From: Acidisarcina polymorpha
GTDB taxonomy: Bacteria; Acidobacteriota; Terriglobia; Terriglobales; Acidobacteriaceae
DNA: 64,000 nucleotides
NCBI RefSeq assembly: GCF_003330725.1
Contig: NZ_CP030840.1
Span: 2,666,001-2,730,000 of the forward strand
Direction of reading: 5' to 3'
How positions within the stretch are numbered: the stretch's first letter is position 1; each line of letters opens with the position of its first letter. The notes under the pieces were generated by a model. It did no database searches, had not been told where the DNA came from, and saw only the letters and a list, made by a program, of their open reading frames with translations. Both the position numbers and the translations under genes were made by a program. Below, piece after piece: positions 34,417 through 42,691 of this stretch.

Positions 34417-35988
34417 TCATTGCACCCAATGGTCGAAGCTTCCATTGCGAACCGCCTCTGCCAGCACTTCGATATCGCCCGCCAGAACCCGGTCCTCACC
34501 CAGACGCGCCACCAGTTCGCGGACCCGGACCCGGGCCATCTCGACCTCGCGTGCGGCTTTCATCGGTGCGCGATAATCTAAACCCTGGGCCGCGGCCATC
34601 AGCTCGATTGCGAGCACCAATTCTGCATTCTCAACGATTCGCTTGAGCTTCAAGGCCGAAGTCATGCCCATTGAAACGTGGTCTTCTTTGCCTCCCGAAG
34701 TCGGCACGCTATCGATGCTCGCCGGATGGGCCAAGACTTTCGCCTCGTTCAACAAGGCGGCTGCCGTCACATGCGCAATCATCAGTCCGGACGAGACGCC
34801 GGGCCGATCAGATAGGAACGCTGGGAGCCCTTCATTCATGTCGGGATTGATGAGGCGATCGATACGCCGTTCGCTGATGCTGATGAGATCGGTAACCGCG
34901 ATGGCGGCATAATCCAGCGCCAGAGCCAGCGGAGCGCCATGGAAATTGCCGCCCGAGAGGATCTCTGCGCTTTCGGGATCTCCGTCAAGACCATCCTTTA
35001 AGAAAATCAGGGGATTGTCGGTGGCGGAGCCGGCTTCAATTTCGACGACTTCGCGTCCATGCTCAAGGGCGCCGCGTGCCGCTCCATGCACTTGCGGCAT
35101 GCAGCGAAGACAATACGCATCCTGCACTCTGGAATCGTTCAGACGATGCGACTCTCGAATTTCGCTCTCTGCCAGCAACTCGCGAAGGTGCTTGGCCACC
35201 GCGATTTGTCCGGGATGCGGCCGTGCCTGATGAATGCGTGCATCGAATGGCGTGGGCGTTCCTCGCAACGCCTCGAGCGACATCGCTCCCGCCAAGTCAA
35301 ACAGTTTGGCTATGCGAAGTCCGCGCTGGAGCGCGAGACCGCCGGTAGCGGCCATCGCCTGCGTCCCGTTCAAGAGCGCCAAGCCTTCTTTTGCTTCGAG
35401 GATCAGCGGCTCCAAGCCTGCCATTCGCAAGGCATCGTTGGAGGAAACACGCTCTCCGCGAAAAAGCACATCTCCTTCCCCGATCAAGGAAAGGGCGAGA
35501 TGCGCGAGCGGAGCAAGGTCTCCACTCGCGCCCACAGAGCCTCGGGAGGGAATGACCGGGTGGATCTTCTTGTTGAGCATCGCGACGAGCAACTCGGCGA
35601 CGCGGGCCCGGGCCCCACTGTGCCCTTTCGCGAGGACATTCGCCCTGAGAAGCAGCATCGCGCGGACTTCCACTTCGCCCAGCGGTTCGCCGACGCCGCA
35701 AGCGTGGCTCCGCACCAGGTTGCGCTGCAATGCGGCCAGCTCATTGAGAGGAATCCGGAGGTCGGCCAGCTTGCCGAATCCGGTATTGATGCCGTAAACC
35801 GTTTCCCCCCGCTCTACAACCGCTTCCACGACCCGCCGCGAAGCGTTCATACGGGTGCAAGCGACCGCCGAGATCGTCACTCGGCGACCTCCGTCCGCCA
35901 CTGCGGCTATTTCCTCCAAAGACAGCGGCTGGCCGTCAAGTTCGACCAGATCCAACCCTGCCTGAGGAGCTTCCAAAGCGATGCCCAT
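34417..35988 (-). CDS. hutH: Histidine ammonia-lyase
   Basis: This 523-residue enzyme eliminates ammonia from L-histidine to give urocanate. The electrophilic MIO group forms from Ala-Ser-Gly at 154-156 in [14 protein letters not shown], and the catalytic Tyr65 is in [10 protein letters not shown]. Later family blocks include [10 protein letters not shown] and SADNPL-like SATDNPLIF, and [15 protein letters not shown]. The start at 35988 is the first codon of the operon and faces the Lrp/AsnC gene across 94 bases. A near-perfect inverted repeat lies just upstream of the start and might be an operator. Expression is probably induced by histidine or urocanate under control of the divergent regulator. 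Confidence 0.96.
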   Translation of the reverse strand: MGIALEAPQAGLDLVELDGQPLSLEEIAAVADGGRRVTISAVACTRMNASRRVVEAVVERGETVYGINTGFGKLADLRIPLNELAALQRNLVRSHACGVGEPLGEVEVRAMLLLRANVLAKGHSGARARVAELLVAMLNKKIHPVIPSRGSVGASGDLAPLAHLALSLIGEGDVLFRGERVSSNDALRMAGLEPLILEAKEGLALLNGTQAMAATGGLALQRGLRIAKLFDLAGAMSLEALRGTPTPFDARIHQARPHPGQIAVAKHLRELLAESEIRESHRLNDSRVQDAYCLRCMPQVHGAARGALEHGREVVEIEAGSATDNPLIFLKDGLDGDPESAEILSGGNFHGAPLALALDYAAIAVTDLISISERRIDRLINPDMNEGLPAFLSDRPGVSSGLMIAHVTAAALLNEAKVLAHPASIDSVPTSGGKEDHVSMGMTSALKLKRIVENAELVLAIELMAAAQGLDYRAPMKAAREVEMARVRVRELVARLGEDRVLAGDIEVLAEAVRNGSFDHWVQ

Positions 35989-36082
35989 GAGCTTTCATGA
36001 TAGAAAGAGGGTGCGGGAATAGGAACCCATAATCAACGGATAAAGTGCCAAAATGGTATAGAAACCGCGGGGGATTCCCAGA
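35989..36082. promoter_or_regulatory. hut/Lrp divergent promoter region with inverted repeat
   Basis: This 94-base AT-richer spacer separates hutH from the Lrp/AsnC-type gene. CTTTC (35992-35996) and GAAAG (36003-36007) form an inverted repeat around ATGATA, directly ahead of the hutH start codon. A TATAGA at about 36056 could be a -10 element for the regulator gene. GGGGGA precedes the regulator's ATG. Regulator binding here is inferred from position only. Confidence 0.4.
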
Positions 36083-36601
36083 ATGACCATTGAAAACGCG
36101 CCTCAGATCGATGACTACGGACGAAACCTGCTTCATGAGCTGCAGCAGGATGCTCGCCTCTCCTATGCCGACCTTGGGCGCCGGGTCGGTCTTTCTCCGT
36201 CAGCGACAGCCGAACGCATGCGGCGGATGGAGGAGGACGGCATCATCCGCGCTTACACGACTGAAATCGACCGCGAATCGTTAGGCTTGCCCATCCTGGC
36301 GTATATCCGGATGACCTGTGATGGCCAGCGCTATCAGCCTTTTCTGAAGTTCGTCCATTCGCTCAACGAGGTCCGGGAATGCCATCACGTTACTGGCGGC
36401 GATGCTTTTTTCCTTCAGATCGCGACTGCCTCTATCGCGGAGCTGGAGCGAACCATTGAGCGGCTGCTCCCGTATGGAATTCCGACGACCAGCATCGTGC
36501 TTTCCTCGCCGATCGTCAGGCGTGCCTACGAAGTGCTCATGAAGGCAGGGAGGAAATCATCGCACCCGGCGGTGCCTCGACAGGGCGACTTGATTGAGTA
36601 A
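36083..36601 (+). CDS. Lrp/AsnC family transcriptional regulator
   Basis: This 172-residue regulator has an N-terminal winged helix-turn-helix (DYGRNLLHELQQDARLSYAD, then VGLSPSATAERMRRMEEDG, residues 10-55) and a C-terminal RAM effector domain (LPILAYIRMTC, then VRECHHVTGGDAFFLQIA). It is slightly longer than E. coli AsnC and has a basic tail. It is divergent from hutHUI. AsnC/Lrp members usually form dimers or octamers that sense amino acids, so control of histidine catabolism by histidine or a degradation intermediate is a reasonable inference. The proteobacterial hut repressor HutC belongs to a different (GntR) family. Confidence 0.88.
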   Translation: MTIENAPQIDDYGRNLLHELQQDARLSYADLGRRVGLSPSATAERMRRMEEDGIIRAYTTEIDRESLGLPILAYIRMTCDGQRYQPFLKFVHSLNEVRECHHVTGGDAFFLQIATASIAELERTIERLLPYGIPTTSIVLSSPIVRRAYEVLMKAGRKSSHPAVPRQGDLIE

Positions 36602-36635
36602 CCACTCGATCAAGTGAACCAGGAAGGCGGTGTTT

Positions 36636-37937
36636 CTAAGCCACAGCGGTTCGCGAAGGCCGAGAACCGCGGAATCCATAGTAGGCAAGATAGATGTAGC
36701 AGACTGCTGGAATGATAAAGGCGTGGTGAATGCCGATCGCATCCGCAAGCCGGCCTTCCAGGTACGGAAGGATCGCGCCACCGACAATCGAGGCCACCAG
36801 GATACCGGAACCCTCACCCGTCAGCGGCCCGAGTTCGGCGATGCCTAACGTGAAGATGGTTGGGAACATGATGGAGTTAAACAGTCCAACCAGCAGGATG
36901 CTCCAGACGGCCAGGTGTCCGACACTCAAGATTGAGACGGAGACCAGGGTGCACGCAACGATGGCCACCACGCCGAGAGCCCTATTGGGCCGAACCTTTT
37001 GGAGCACGGCAGAGCCGATGAACCTTCCGATCATTGCGCCGCCCCAGTAGAGGGACACCAACTTCGCCGCAGTCTGTTCGGTCATGTTGCCGGTATCGGG
37101 ATGGCTGAAGTAATTCACCAGGAAGCTGCCGATCGAGACTTCTGCTCCGACATAAAGGAAGATCGCCAATGCCCCTAAGATCAGGTGGGGATAACTCCAA
37201 ATGCTGTCCGGCTTGTCTCCGACCTGCGGACGAAAGTCTCGGGTCGTTTCGATGCGGGGCAACTTAAAGAGGGCGATGGCGATAGCCAGAAGGACCAGGG
37301 CGAGAGAAATCGCCAGGTAAGGAAATTTCACGGTAGAAGCTTCATGGAGGCGATAGGCCTGCAACGCCGTCGCGGACATGGCTCGCACTTCATCCGTTGT
37401 CTTCGGAGCGGCGCTGAGGATGAGCGCTCCTCCGATCCATGGAGCAATCGTCGTGCCGAGAGAATTAAATGCCTGGGTCAAATTAAGCCGGCTGGAGGCG
37501 GTACGTTCTGGCCCGAGTACGGAAACGAAGGGATTGGCGGAGACCTGAAGCACCGTTACTCCCGCCGCCAGGACGATCTCCGCTCCGAGAAATAGCGGAT
37601 AGGACGGTACGTTGGCTGCCGGGATAAAGCAGAGTGCGCCGACCGCCATGGTCAATAGCCCGATGACCATGGTTCTCTTGTAGCCGATCCACTCGACGAT
37701 TTTTCCCGCAGGGAATGCAAATACCGCATAGGACAGGAAGAAAGCAAGCTGTACAAGCATCACCTGCGCGTAATTCAAATCGAAGATTGCCTTCAGGTGC
37801 GGGATCAGGATGTCATTGAGACAGGTGAGAAATCCCCACATGAAAAAGAGGGTCGTCACCACGGCCATGGCCGACGTATTCGTCGAGGCTGGCTGCTTCG
37901 TAGTCGTCGCCGTTTTGCCTACACTCGCAATTGCCAT
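36636..37937 (-). CDS. Sugar:proton symporter, FucP-type MFS
   Basis: This 433-residue major facilitator protein with about 12 membrane helices belongs to the fucose/glucose/galactose FucP branch. FFMWGFLTCLNDILIPHLKAIF, the family's first-helix signature, lies near residues 30-50 (quoted to 20 residues by position), followed by FFLSYAVFAFPAG with GYKRTMVIGL, then VLQVSANPFVSVLGPE and LTQAFNSLGTTIAPWIG, also FucP hallmarks. The ATG at 37937 has AGGAG about nine bases upstream; the 55-residue extension to 38102 is Arg-rich and unsupported. It is divergent from a TonB-receptor gene pair, which suggests a shared role in sugar uptake from outer to inner membrane. The sugar is not determined. Confidence 0.88.
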   Translation of the reverse strand: MAIASVGKTATTTKQPASTNTSAMAVVTTLFFMWGFLTCLNDILIPHLKAIFDLNYAQVMLVQLAFFLSYAVFAFPAGKIVEWIGYKRTMVIGLLTMAVGALCFIPAANVPSYPLFLGAEIVLAAGVTVLQVSANPFVSVLGPERTASSRLNLTQAFNSLGTTIAPWIGGALILSAAPKTTDEVRAMSATALQAYRLHEASTVKFPYLAISLALVLLAIAIALFKLPRIETTRDFRPQVGDKPDSIWSYPHLILGALAIFLYVGAEVSIGSFLVNYFSHPDTGNMTEQTAAKLVSLYWGGAMIGRFIGSAVLQKVRPNRALGVVAIVACTLVSVSILSVGHLAVWSILLVGLFNSIMFPTIFTLGIAELGPLTGEGSGILVASIVGGAILPYLEGRLADAIGIHHAFIIPAVCYIYLAYYGFRGSRPSRTAVA

Positions 37938-38109
37938 GAGTCCAATCTCCTCGCACCTCGCGGTTTTCCCCAAGGATCTGATCGTCCGTTTATTCTGGCG
38001 TTTCAGTCCAGCCGCGGTGCTCAGTGCGCACCCGCGATCATATCGTATCTGTAGAAGACCGATTACAACCGGCCTCCGCTCGTAAACTCTTGCTATCCCC
38101 AACCTGAAA

Positions 38110-38123
38110 CTTTACCGGTTAAG
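38110..38123. promoter_or_regulatory. Candidate LacI-type operator between FucP and DUF5666/TonB genes
   Basis: CTTTACCGGTTAAG is a 14-base near-palindrome (six of seven pairs) centred on CG, the form usual for operators of LacI-family repressors. It lies in the 281-base region between the divergent FucP gene and the DUF5666/TonB receptor genes. A LacI-family gene is encoded 17 kb away at 54223-55296, but no link between the two is shown. Confidence 0.3.
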
Positions 38124-38218
38124 AAACGTCTTTCCTTTTGAATCGAGGCTGCAGGTTGAAGCGAGGCCGCAGTCGCAAGCCATTTCAAGCACAGACAGCG
38201 AACGGTCAGCCAAAAAAT

Positions 38219-39526
38219 ATGGTGTCCATGCCTAAGAATCGGATGCGCTTTCGGGCCGCGCTGCTGGCCGGGAGCTTTTTCTCTGGTGTAGCTCTGCTGG
38301 GCGGCTCGGCCCGCATGGTTTACGCGGCGCAGGCTGCCGACAGTCAGCCAGCCGCCGCCAGCCGGGTAGCGGGAACCGTCGTCTCCATCGCCGGAAGTGT
38401 CATCGTGGTGAAAGACGACAAGGGAACAGAATCCAGGATTACTGTTCCGGATTCGGCGCGGGTGCTGCAACTGCCTGCGGGCGCCAAGAGCTTGAGCGCG
38501 GCAACCTCGATCAAGGTTCAGGATATTGCCGTCGGCGACCGTGTTCTGGCGAAGATCGCTGCCGACGGACCCAACTTCACCGCGTCCACCGTCCTGGCGA
38601 TGAAGCAGGCGGATATCGCGCAGAAGCAGGAGAAGGACCGGCAGGATTGGCAGGCCCGCGGAATCAGCGGCCTGGTCACTTCGGTCGATCCGGCTGCCGG
38701 AACGATCAGCGTTACCACCGGCAGCGGAGCTGGCGCCAGGAAGATTGTCGTGCAGGCGTCCAAGAGCACCACGATCCGACGCTATGCCCCGGATTCGACG
38801 AAGTTCGACGACGCCAAACCAGCAACCCTCGACCAGATCAAGGCAGGGGACCAGCTGCGAGCCAAGGGTAGTAAGAATGCCGATGGCACAGAGTTCGCCG
38901 CCGAGGACATCGTCGCGGGAACGTTTCGGAACATAGCAGGAACGGTCGTTTCCGTGGATTCCGCGGCAAACACGGTGACAGTCAATGATTTAGGAACCAA
39001 GAAGCCGTTTGTGGTTGCCATCAATACCGATTCGCAGCTCCACAAATTACCGCCGATGATGGCCCAGGGCATTGCAATGAGGCTTAAAGGTGGTGGGTCT
39101 GGAGCTGGTGCTGCACCGGGCGCCGGCAGCCCGCGGGCAGGTCATGGAGGCCGATCCGGAGATGTAGGCACGGCGTCCGCTGGCACTGGAACTCCAGCGA
39201 CGAGCGATACTTCTAGCAATCCCTCAGCCGGCCGAAACGCCGGTAACCCGGGAAGTTCCAGCGCGGGAGCGGCTGGGCAGCGCGGTGGCGAGCTTCAGCA
39301 GGCTTTAACTCGCGCCCCTGTGCTGCAGCTTGCCGATCTCAAAAAAGGAGACGCGGTGATGGTGCTTACCACCGAAGGGCAGTCTCCGGGCGCTGCTACT
39401 GCAATCACTTTGATCGCTGGAGTGGAGCCGATTTTGCAGGCCTCACCCAGCGCCAGCCAGAGTGTGCTCTCCGCCTCCTGGAACCTCGGCGGCGGCGCCG
39501 CTGGCGGCGGACAAGACGCTCAATAA
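38219..39526 (+). CDS. Secreted DUF5666-like protein with Gly/Ser-rich linker
   Basis: This exported protein (435 residues from 38219) has a signal region around AALLAGSFFSGVALLGGSARMVYAAQ. Three small beta-barrel-like repeats follow, each containing a VAGTVVSxxGxxIxV or ITGLVTSVDPAAGTISV type motif and ending with AGDxxRAKG: about residues 50-125, 145-225 and 235-300. This resembles DUF5666 proteins. A Gly/Ala/Ser/Thr linker (about 305-375) separates them from a last repeat with LKKGDAVMVLTTEG. The first codon is uncertain (ATGs at 38219, 38228 and 38243). It lies 60 bases before the TonB-dependent receptor gene, a pairing I infer to be one transcript. Function is unknown; a polymer-binding or adaptor role outside the inner membrane is possible. 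Confidence 0.7.
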   Translation: MVSMPKNRMRFRAALLAGSFFSGVALLGGSARMVYAAQAADSQPAAASRVAGTVVSIAGSVIVVKDDKGTESRITVPDSARVLQLPAGAKSLSAATSIKVQDIAVGDRVLAKIAADGPNFTASTVLAMKQADIAQKQEKDRQDWQARGISGLVTSVDPAAGTISVTTGSGAGARKIVVQASKSTTIRRYAPDSTKFDDAKPATLDQIKAGDQLRAKGSKNADGTEFAAEDIVAGTFRNIAGTVVSVDSAANTVTVNDLGTKKPFVVAINTDSQLHKLPPMMAQGIAMRLKGGGSGAGAAPGAGSPRAGHGGRSGDVGTASAGTGTPATSDTSSNPSAGRNAGNPGSSSAGAAGQRGGELQQALTRAPVLQLADLKKGDAVMVLTTEGQSPGAATAITLIAGVEPILQASPSASQSVLSASWNLGGGAAGGGQDAQ

Positions 39527-39586
39527 CTGCACGCTCACCCCACGCATCGAATCGACCTGACCTATTGAATCGACAAGAGAGGTTCT

Positions 39587-42500
39587 GTGAGACTTTTTGC
39601 ATTTCCCGTTTACTCGATCCCTGTTCTGATGGCGCTTCCGCTCAGCGGACTTTTTCTTTCGGGAGTGATTCCCTCGGCCGGCGCACAAACGACGACCGCC
39701 CAGACAGCCACGCCTGCCTCTACTGGTGCGCTGCGCGGGTCGGTCACGGATCCGAGCGGCGCGGTTATTCCTCAGGCGACAATCACCGCGACTTCTACCT
39801 CCGGGCAGAGCTTCAGCGCAACATCAGACAGTGGAGGCGCCTATGTCCTTCATGGTCTCGCTCCGGGCACTTACACCATCAAGACGACGGCTCCGGGATT
39901 TTCTCTCAATGTGACCCAGGGTGTAACCGTTGCCGCCGGCGCGCCCAAGCATCTGGATATTGCTCTGATCATTGAGGTCGCCCAACAGAATGTGCAGGTA
40001 ACTACCGACAACCCGACGGTCAGCACGGACGCTGGAAGCAATGCCAATGCCGTCGTTCTGAAGGACAAGGACCTCGATCAGCTCTCCGATGATCCGGATG
40101 AGCTTTCCTCCGAGCTGACGGCGCTGGCCGGCCCGTCCGCCGGTCCGAACGGAGGTCAGATTTACATCGATGGGTTTACTGCCGGGCAGTTACCGCCAAA
40201 GTCGGCGATCCGGGAGATCCGCATCAACCAGAATCCATTCTCTGCTGAATACGACAAGCTGGGCTATGGGCGGATCGAGATTCTGACCAAGCCCGGCACC
40301 GACAAACTTCACGGCCAGTTTTTCGTTCAGGGAACGACAAAGAGCTTCAACTCGCAGAATCCCTTCGCCCAGACGATTCCCGATTATCATACCGTCCAAT
40401 ATGACGGAAATGTCAGCAGCGCTCTGGGTAAGAAGGCGTCGTTCTTCTTCAACTTCGATCGCCGGAACATCCAGGACAATAACATCATCTCGGCGATTCT
40501 GAATGGCCCATCGTCGACGTGCGATCCGTCAACCGTCAACTACAGTACTTACGATCCGGTGACCTGCAGTCTGGCGCTGCCAAATCCTCGAACGCGCACG
40601 AATTTCAGTCCACGCTTCGACCTTCAGCTCGGCCCGAAAAACACGCTAACGGCGCGTTACCAATATTGGAATGACAACGAAGTCCAATCCGGCGCGGGAC
40701 AACTGAATCTGCCGGCGACCGCCTCGAACGAGGACGAGACAGAGAGCACCGCCCAGATCAGCGATACCCAGGTGATTAGCGACAAGGTTGTGAATGAGAC
40801 CCGTTTCCAATACATTCACGATCGCGACACCCTAAGCCCGGTCAGTGGAACGCCGTCTATCCAGGTCCAAGGGGCGTTTACAGGTGGCGGCGCGAGCCAG
40901 CAGTTCAGTCAGGACAACACCAACCGGTACGAAGTCCAGAATTATACGTCTCTTTCCGAGGGATCCCACTTTATCAAGTTTGGCGTAAGGCTTCGCATCG
41001 ATCGTGACGCCAACAACGCCACCTCAAACTACAACGGCTATTACACCTTCAGCCAGGCGAACTGCCCGGCCACCGGCTGCCCTACTCCTGGTGAGCAGAT
41101 CATCCCGGCTCTGCAGGTGTATCAGATCACTGAGAATCTGCTCGGACAGGGATTTACGCCCGCTCAGATCCAGGCTCTGGGGTATGGCCCGAAGCAGTTT
41201 ACGGTCACTACCGGAACTCCCGCGGTGACGAGAATTCTGACCGACGCCGGCCTCTACGCTCAGGACGATTGGAAGATCAAGCCGAATTTGACCCTCAGTT
41301 ATGGTCTTCGCTGGGAGTCTCAAAACCAGATCTCCAACCACTCCGATTTCGCGCCACGAGTGAGCTTCGCGTACGGCTTAGCTCGCGGCAAGCAGCCTGC
41401 TAAGACGGTAATTCGCGGCGGTTATGGCTTCTTCTATGATCGCTTTCAGATTGCTCAGGTCCTGCAAGCAGCGCGTCAGAATGGCATTAGCCAGACTCAG
41501 TACGTCGTGACAAACCCGGCCTTCTTTCCGAACTTCACTGCAGCCGATCTCGTCGGTGATAACGTTACTCCGACCATCTATCAGGTAGCTCCGAATCTGA
41601 AGGCTCCCTACACGGCGCAGACGGCTATTGGCGTAGACCAGCAAATTACCAAGTCCGCCACGGTGTCGGTGACTTACTTGAATTCTCGCGGCGTTCATGC
41701 GCTCGATACCCGCAATATCAATGCGCCGCTCTACGGCCCGAATACCGACAACTCCGGCCTGCGTCCCTTCGGCACGAATCAGAATGTCTATCAGTATGAA
41801 TCCGCGGCGATCTTCAAGCAAAGCCAGCTGCTGGTCAATTTCAATCTTCGGGCCGGGTCGGCGCTGTCGCTCTTCGGCTTTTACGCTTTAGGCACCGTCC
41901 ACAGCGATACCGGTGGAGTGACCACCTTTCCCTCGGAGCAGTACGACATCAGCGCCGATTATGGGAGGGCGTCGTTCGATGTGAGGCAACGGCTCTTTTT
42001 AGGTGGCAGCTACCAGACGCCGCGGTGGGGAATTCGTCTGAGTCCCTTTCTGATCGCCTTCTCCGGGCCGCCTTTTAACATCACCACCAGCCAGGACCTC
42101 AATGCGGATTCGATCTTCAACGATCGACCGTCATTTGCCCCTGCCGGCCAGACGGGCCCCAACATCGTCAACACTAAATACGGAAACTTTAATACCGCAC
42201 CCGCTCCCGGCGATCCGCGTATCCCAGTCAACTCTGGTCAAGCTCCCGGACAGTTCAATTTGAACTTGCGGGTAAGCAAAACTTTTGGAATTGGTCCAAA
42301 AGTAGAGCACGCCGGGCCGGCTGGAGGCGCGCCGGCGGGCGGTGGCGGAGGCGGCGGGGGGCATGGCGGTCCAGGGTTTATTGGGTTTGGCGGCCACGGC
42401 GGTGGACCTCCGGGGCCGGGTGGGACTTCGAATCGTCGCTATAGCGTGACCTTGAATGCACAGGCGCGTAACCTGTTCAACAACGTGAACTATGCTGCGC

Positions 42501-42616
42501 CGATCGGCGTTGTCGGTCCCACTTTCGGCCGGTTTACCGGCCTAGGCGGCGCCTTCGGCGGAGTCTCGCAGTCCGCCAATCGCCGCATTGATCTTCAGGC
42601 CGTCTTTAACTTTTAG
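39587..42616 (+). CDS. TonB-dependent receptor with carboxypeptidase-like N-terminal domain
   Basis: This 1009-residue outer-membrane protein starts with GTG after AGAGAGGTT and a signal peptide (MALPLSGLFLSGVIPSAGAQ). Residues about 45-125 form a carboxypeptidase regulatory-like/SdrD-type domain (GALRGSVTDPSGAVIPQATI), followed by a plug-like region (DQLSDDPDELSSELTALAGP) and a long beta-barrel ending ...IDLQAVFNF with terminal Phe. Such receptors, expanded in Acidobacteriota, take up oligosaccharides or metal complexes with energy from TonB. A Gly/Pro/His-rich insert (about residues 905-945) interrupts the last barrel part and is low-complexity. No clear TonB box was found. The small DUF5666 gene immediately upstream probably belongs to the same transport unit. 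Confidence 0.88.
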   Translation: MRLFAFPVYSIPVLMALPLSGLFLSGVIPSAGAQTTTAQTATPASTGALRGSVTDPSGAVIPQATITATSTSGQSFSATSDSGGAYVLHGLAPGTYTIKTTAPGFSLNVTQGVTVAAGAPKHLDIALIIEVAQQNVQVTTDNPTVSTDAGSNANAVVLKDKDLDQLSDDPDELSSELTALAGPSAGPNGGQIYIDGFTAGQLPPKSAIREIRINQNPFSAEYDKLGYGRIEILTKPGTDKLHGQFFVQGTTKSFNSQNPFAQTIPDYHTVQYDGNVSSALGKKASFFFNFDRRNIQDNNIISAILNGPSSTCDPSTVNYSTYDPVTCSLALPNPRTRTNFSPRFDLQLGPKNTLTARYQYWNDNEVQSGAGQLNLPATASNEDETESTAQISDTQVISDKVVNETRFQYIHDRDTLSPVSGTPSIQVQGAFTGGGASQQFSQDNTNRYEVQNYTSLSEGSHFIKFGVRLRIDRDANNATSNYNGYYTFSQANCPATGCPTPGEQIIPALQVYQITENLLGQGFTPAQIQALGYGPKQFTVTTGTPAVTRILTDAGLYAQDDWKIKPNLTLSYGLRWESQNQISNHSDFAPRVSFAYGLARGKQPAKTVIRGGYGFFYDRFQIAQVLQAARQNGISQTQYVVTNPAFFPNFTAADLVGDNVTPTIYQVAPNLKAPYTAQTAIGVDQQITKSATVSVTYLNSRGVHALDTRNINAPLYGPNTDNSGLRPFGTNQNVYQYESAAIFKQSQLLVNFNLRAGSALSLFGFYALGTVHSDTGGVTTFPSEQYDISADYGRASFDVRQRLFLGGSYQTPRWGIRLSPFLIAFSGPPFNITTSQDLNADSIFNDRPSFAPAGQTGPNIVNTKYGNFNTAPAPGDPRIPVNSGQAPGQFNLNLRVSKTFGIGPKVEHAGPAGGAPAGGGGGGGGHGGPGFIGFGGHGGGPPGPGGTSNRRYSVTLNAQARNLFNNVNYAAPIGVVGPTFGRFTGLGGAFGGVSQSANRRIDLQAVFNF

Positions 42617-42617
42617 G

Positions 42618-42669
42618 CCGATCGAGATGAGGTATACGCTGCCGGTGCCCTCGCCTCAGTGGCGATCGG
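42618..42669. terminator. Stem-loop between convergent TonB receptor and peptidase genes
   Basis: CCGATCG (42618-42624) pairs with CGATCGG (42663-42669), and inside it TGAGG (42628-42632) with CCTCA (42654-42658), around a GC-rich loop. The arms lie within the 75-base space between two converging genes. There is no T-run, so a bidirectional, factor-assisted terminator or mRNA 3'-end structure is more likely than a simple intrinsic terminator. Confidence 0.4.
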
Positions 42670-42691
42670 GCATCCGGCGAGCTCAGAGTAT

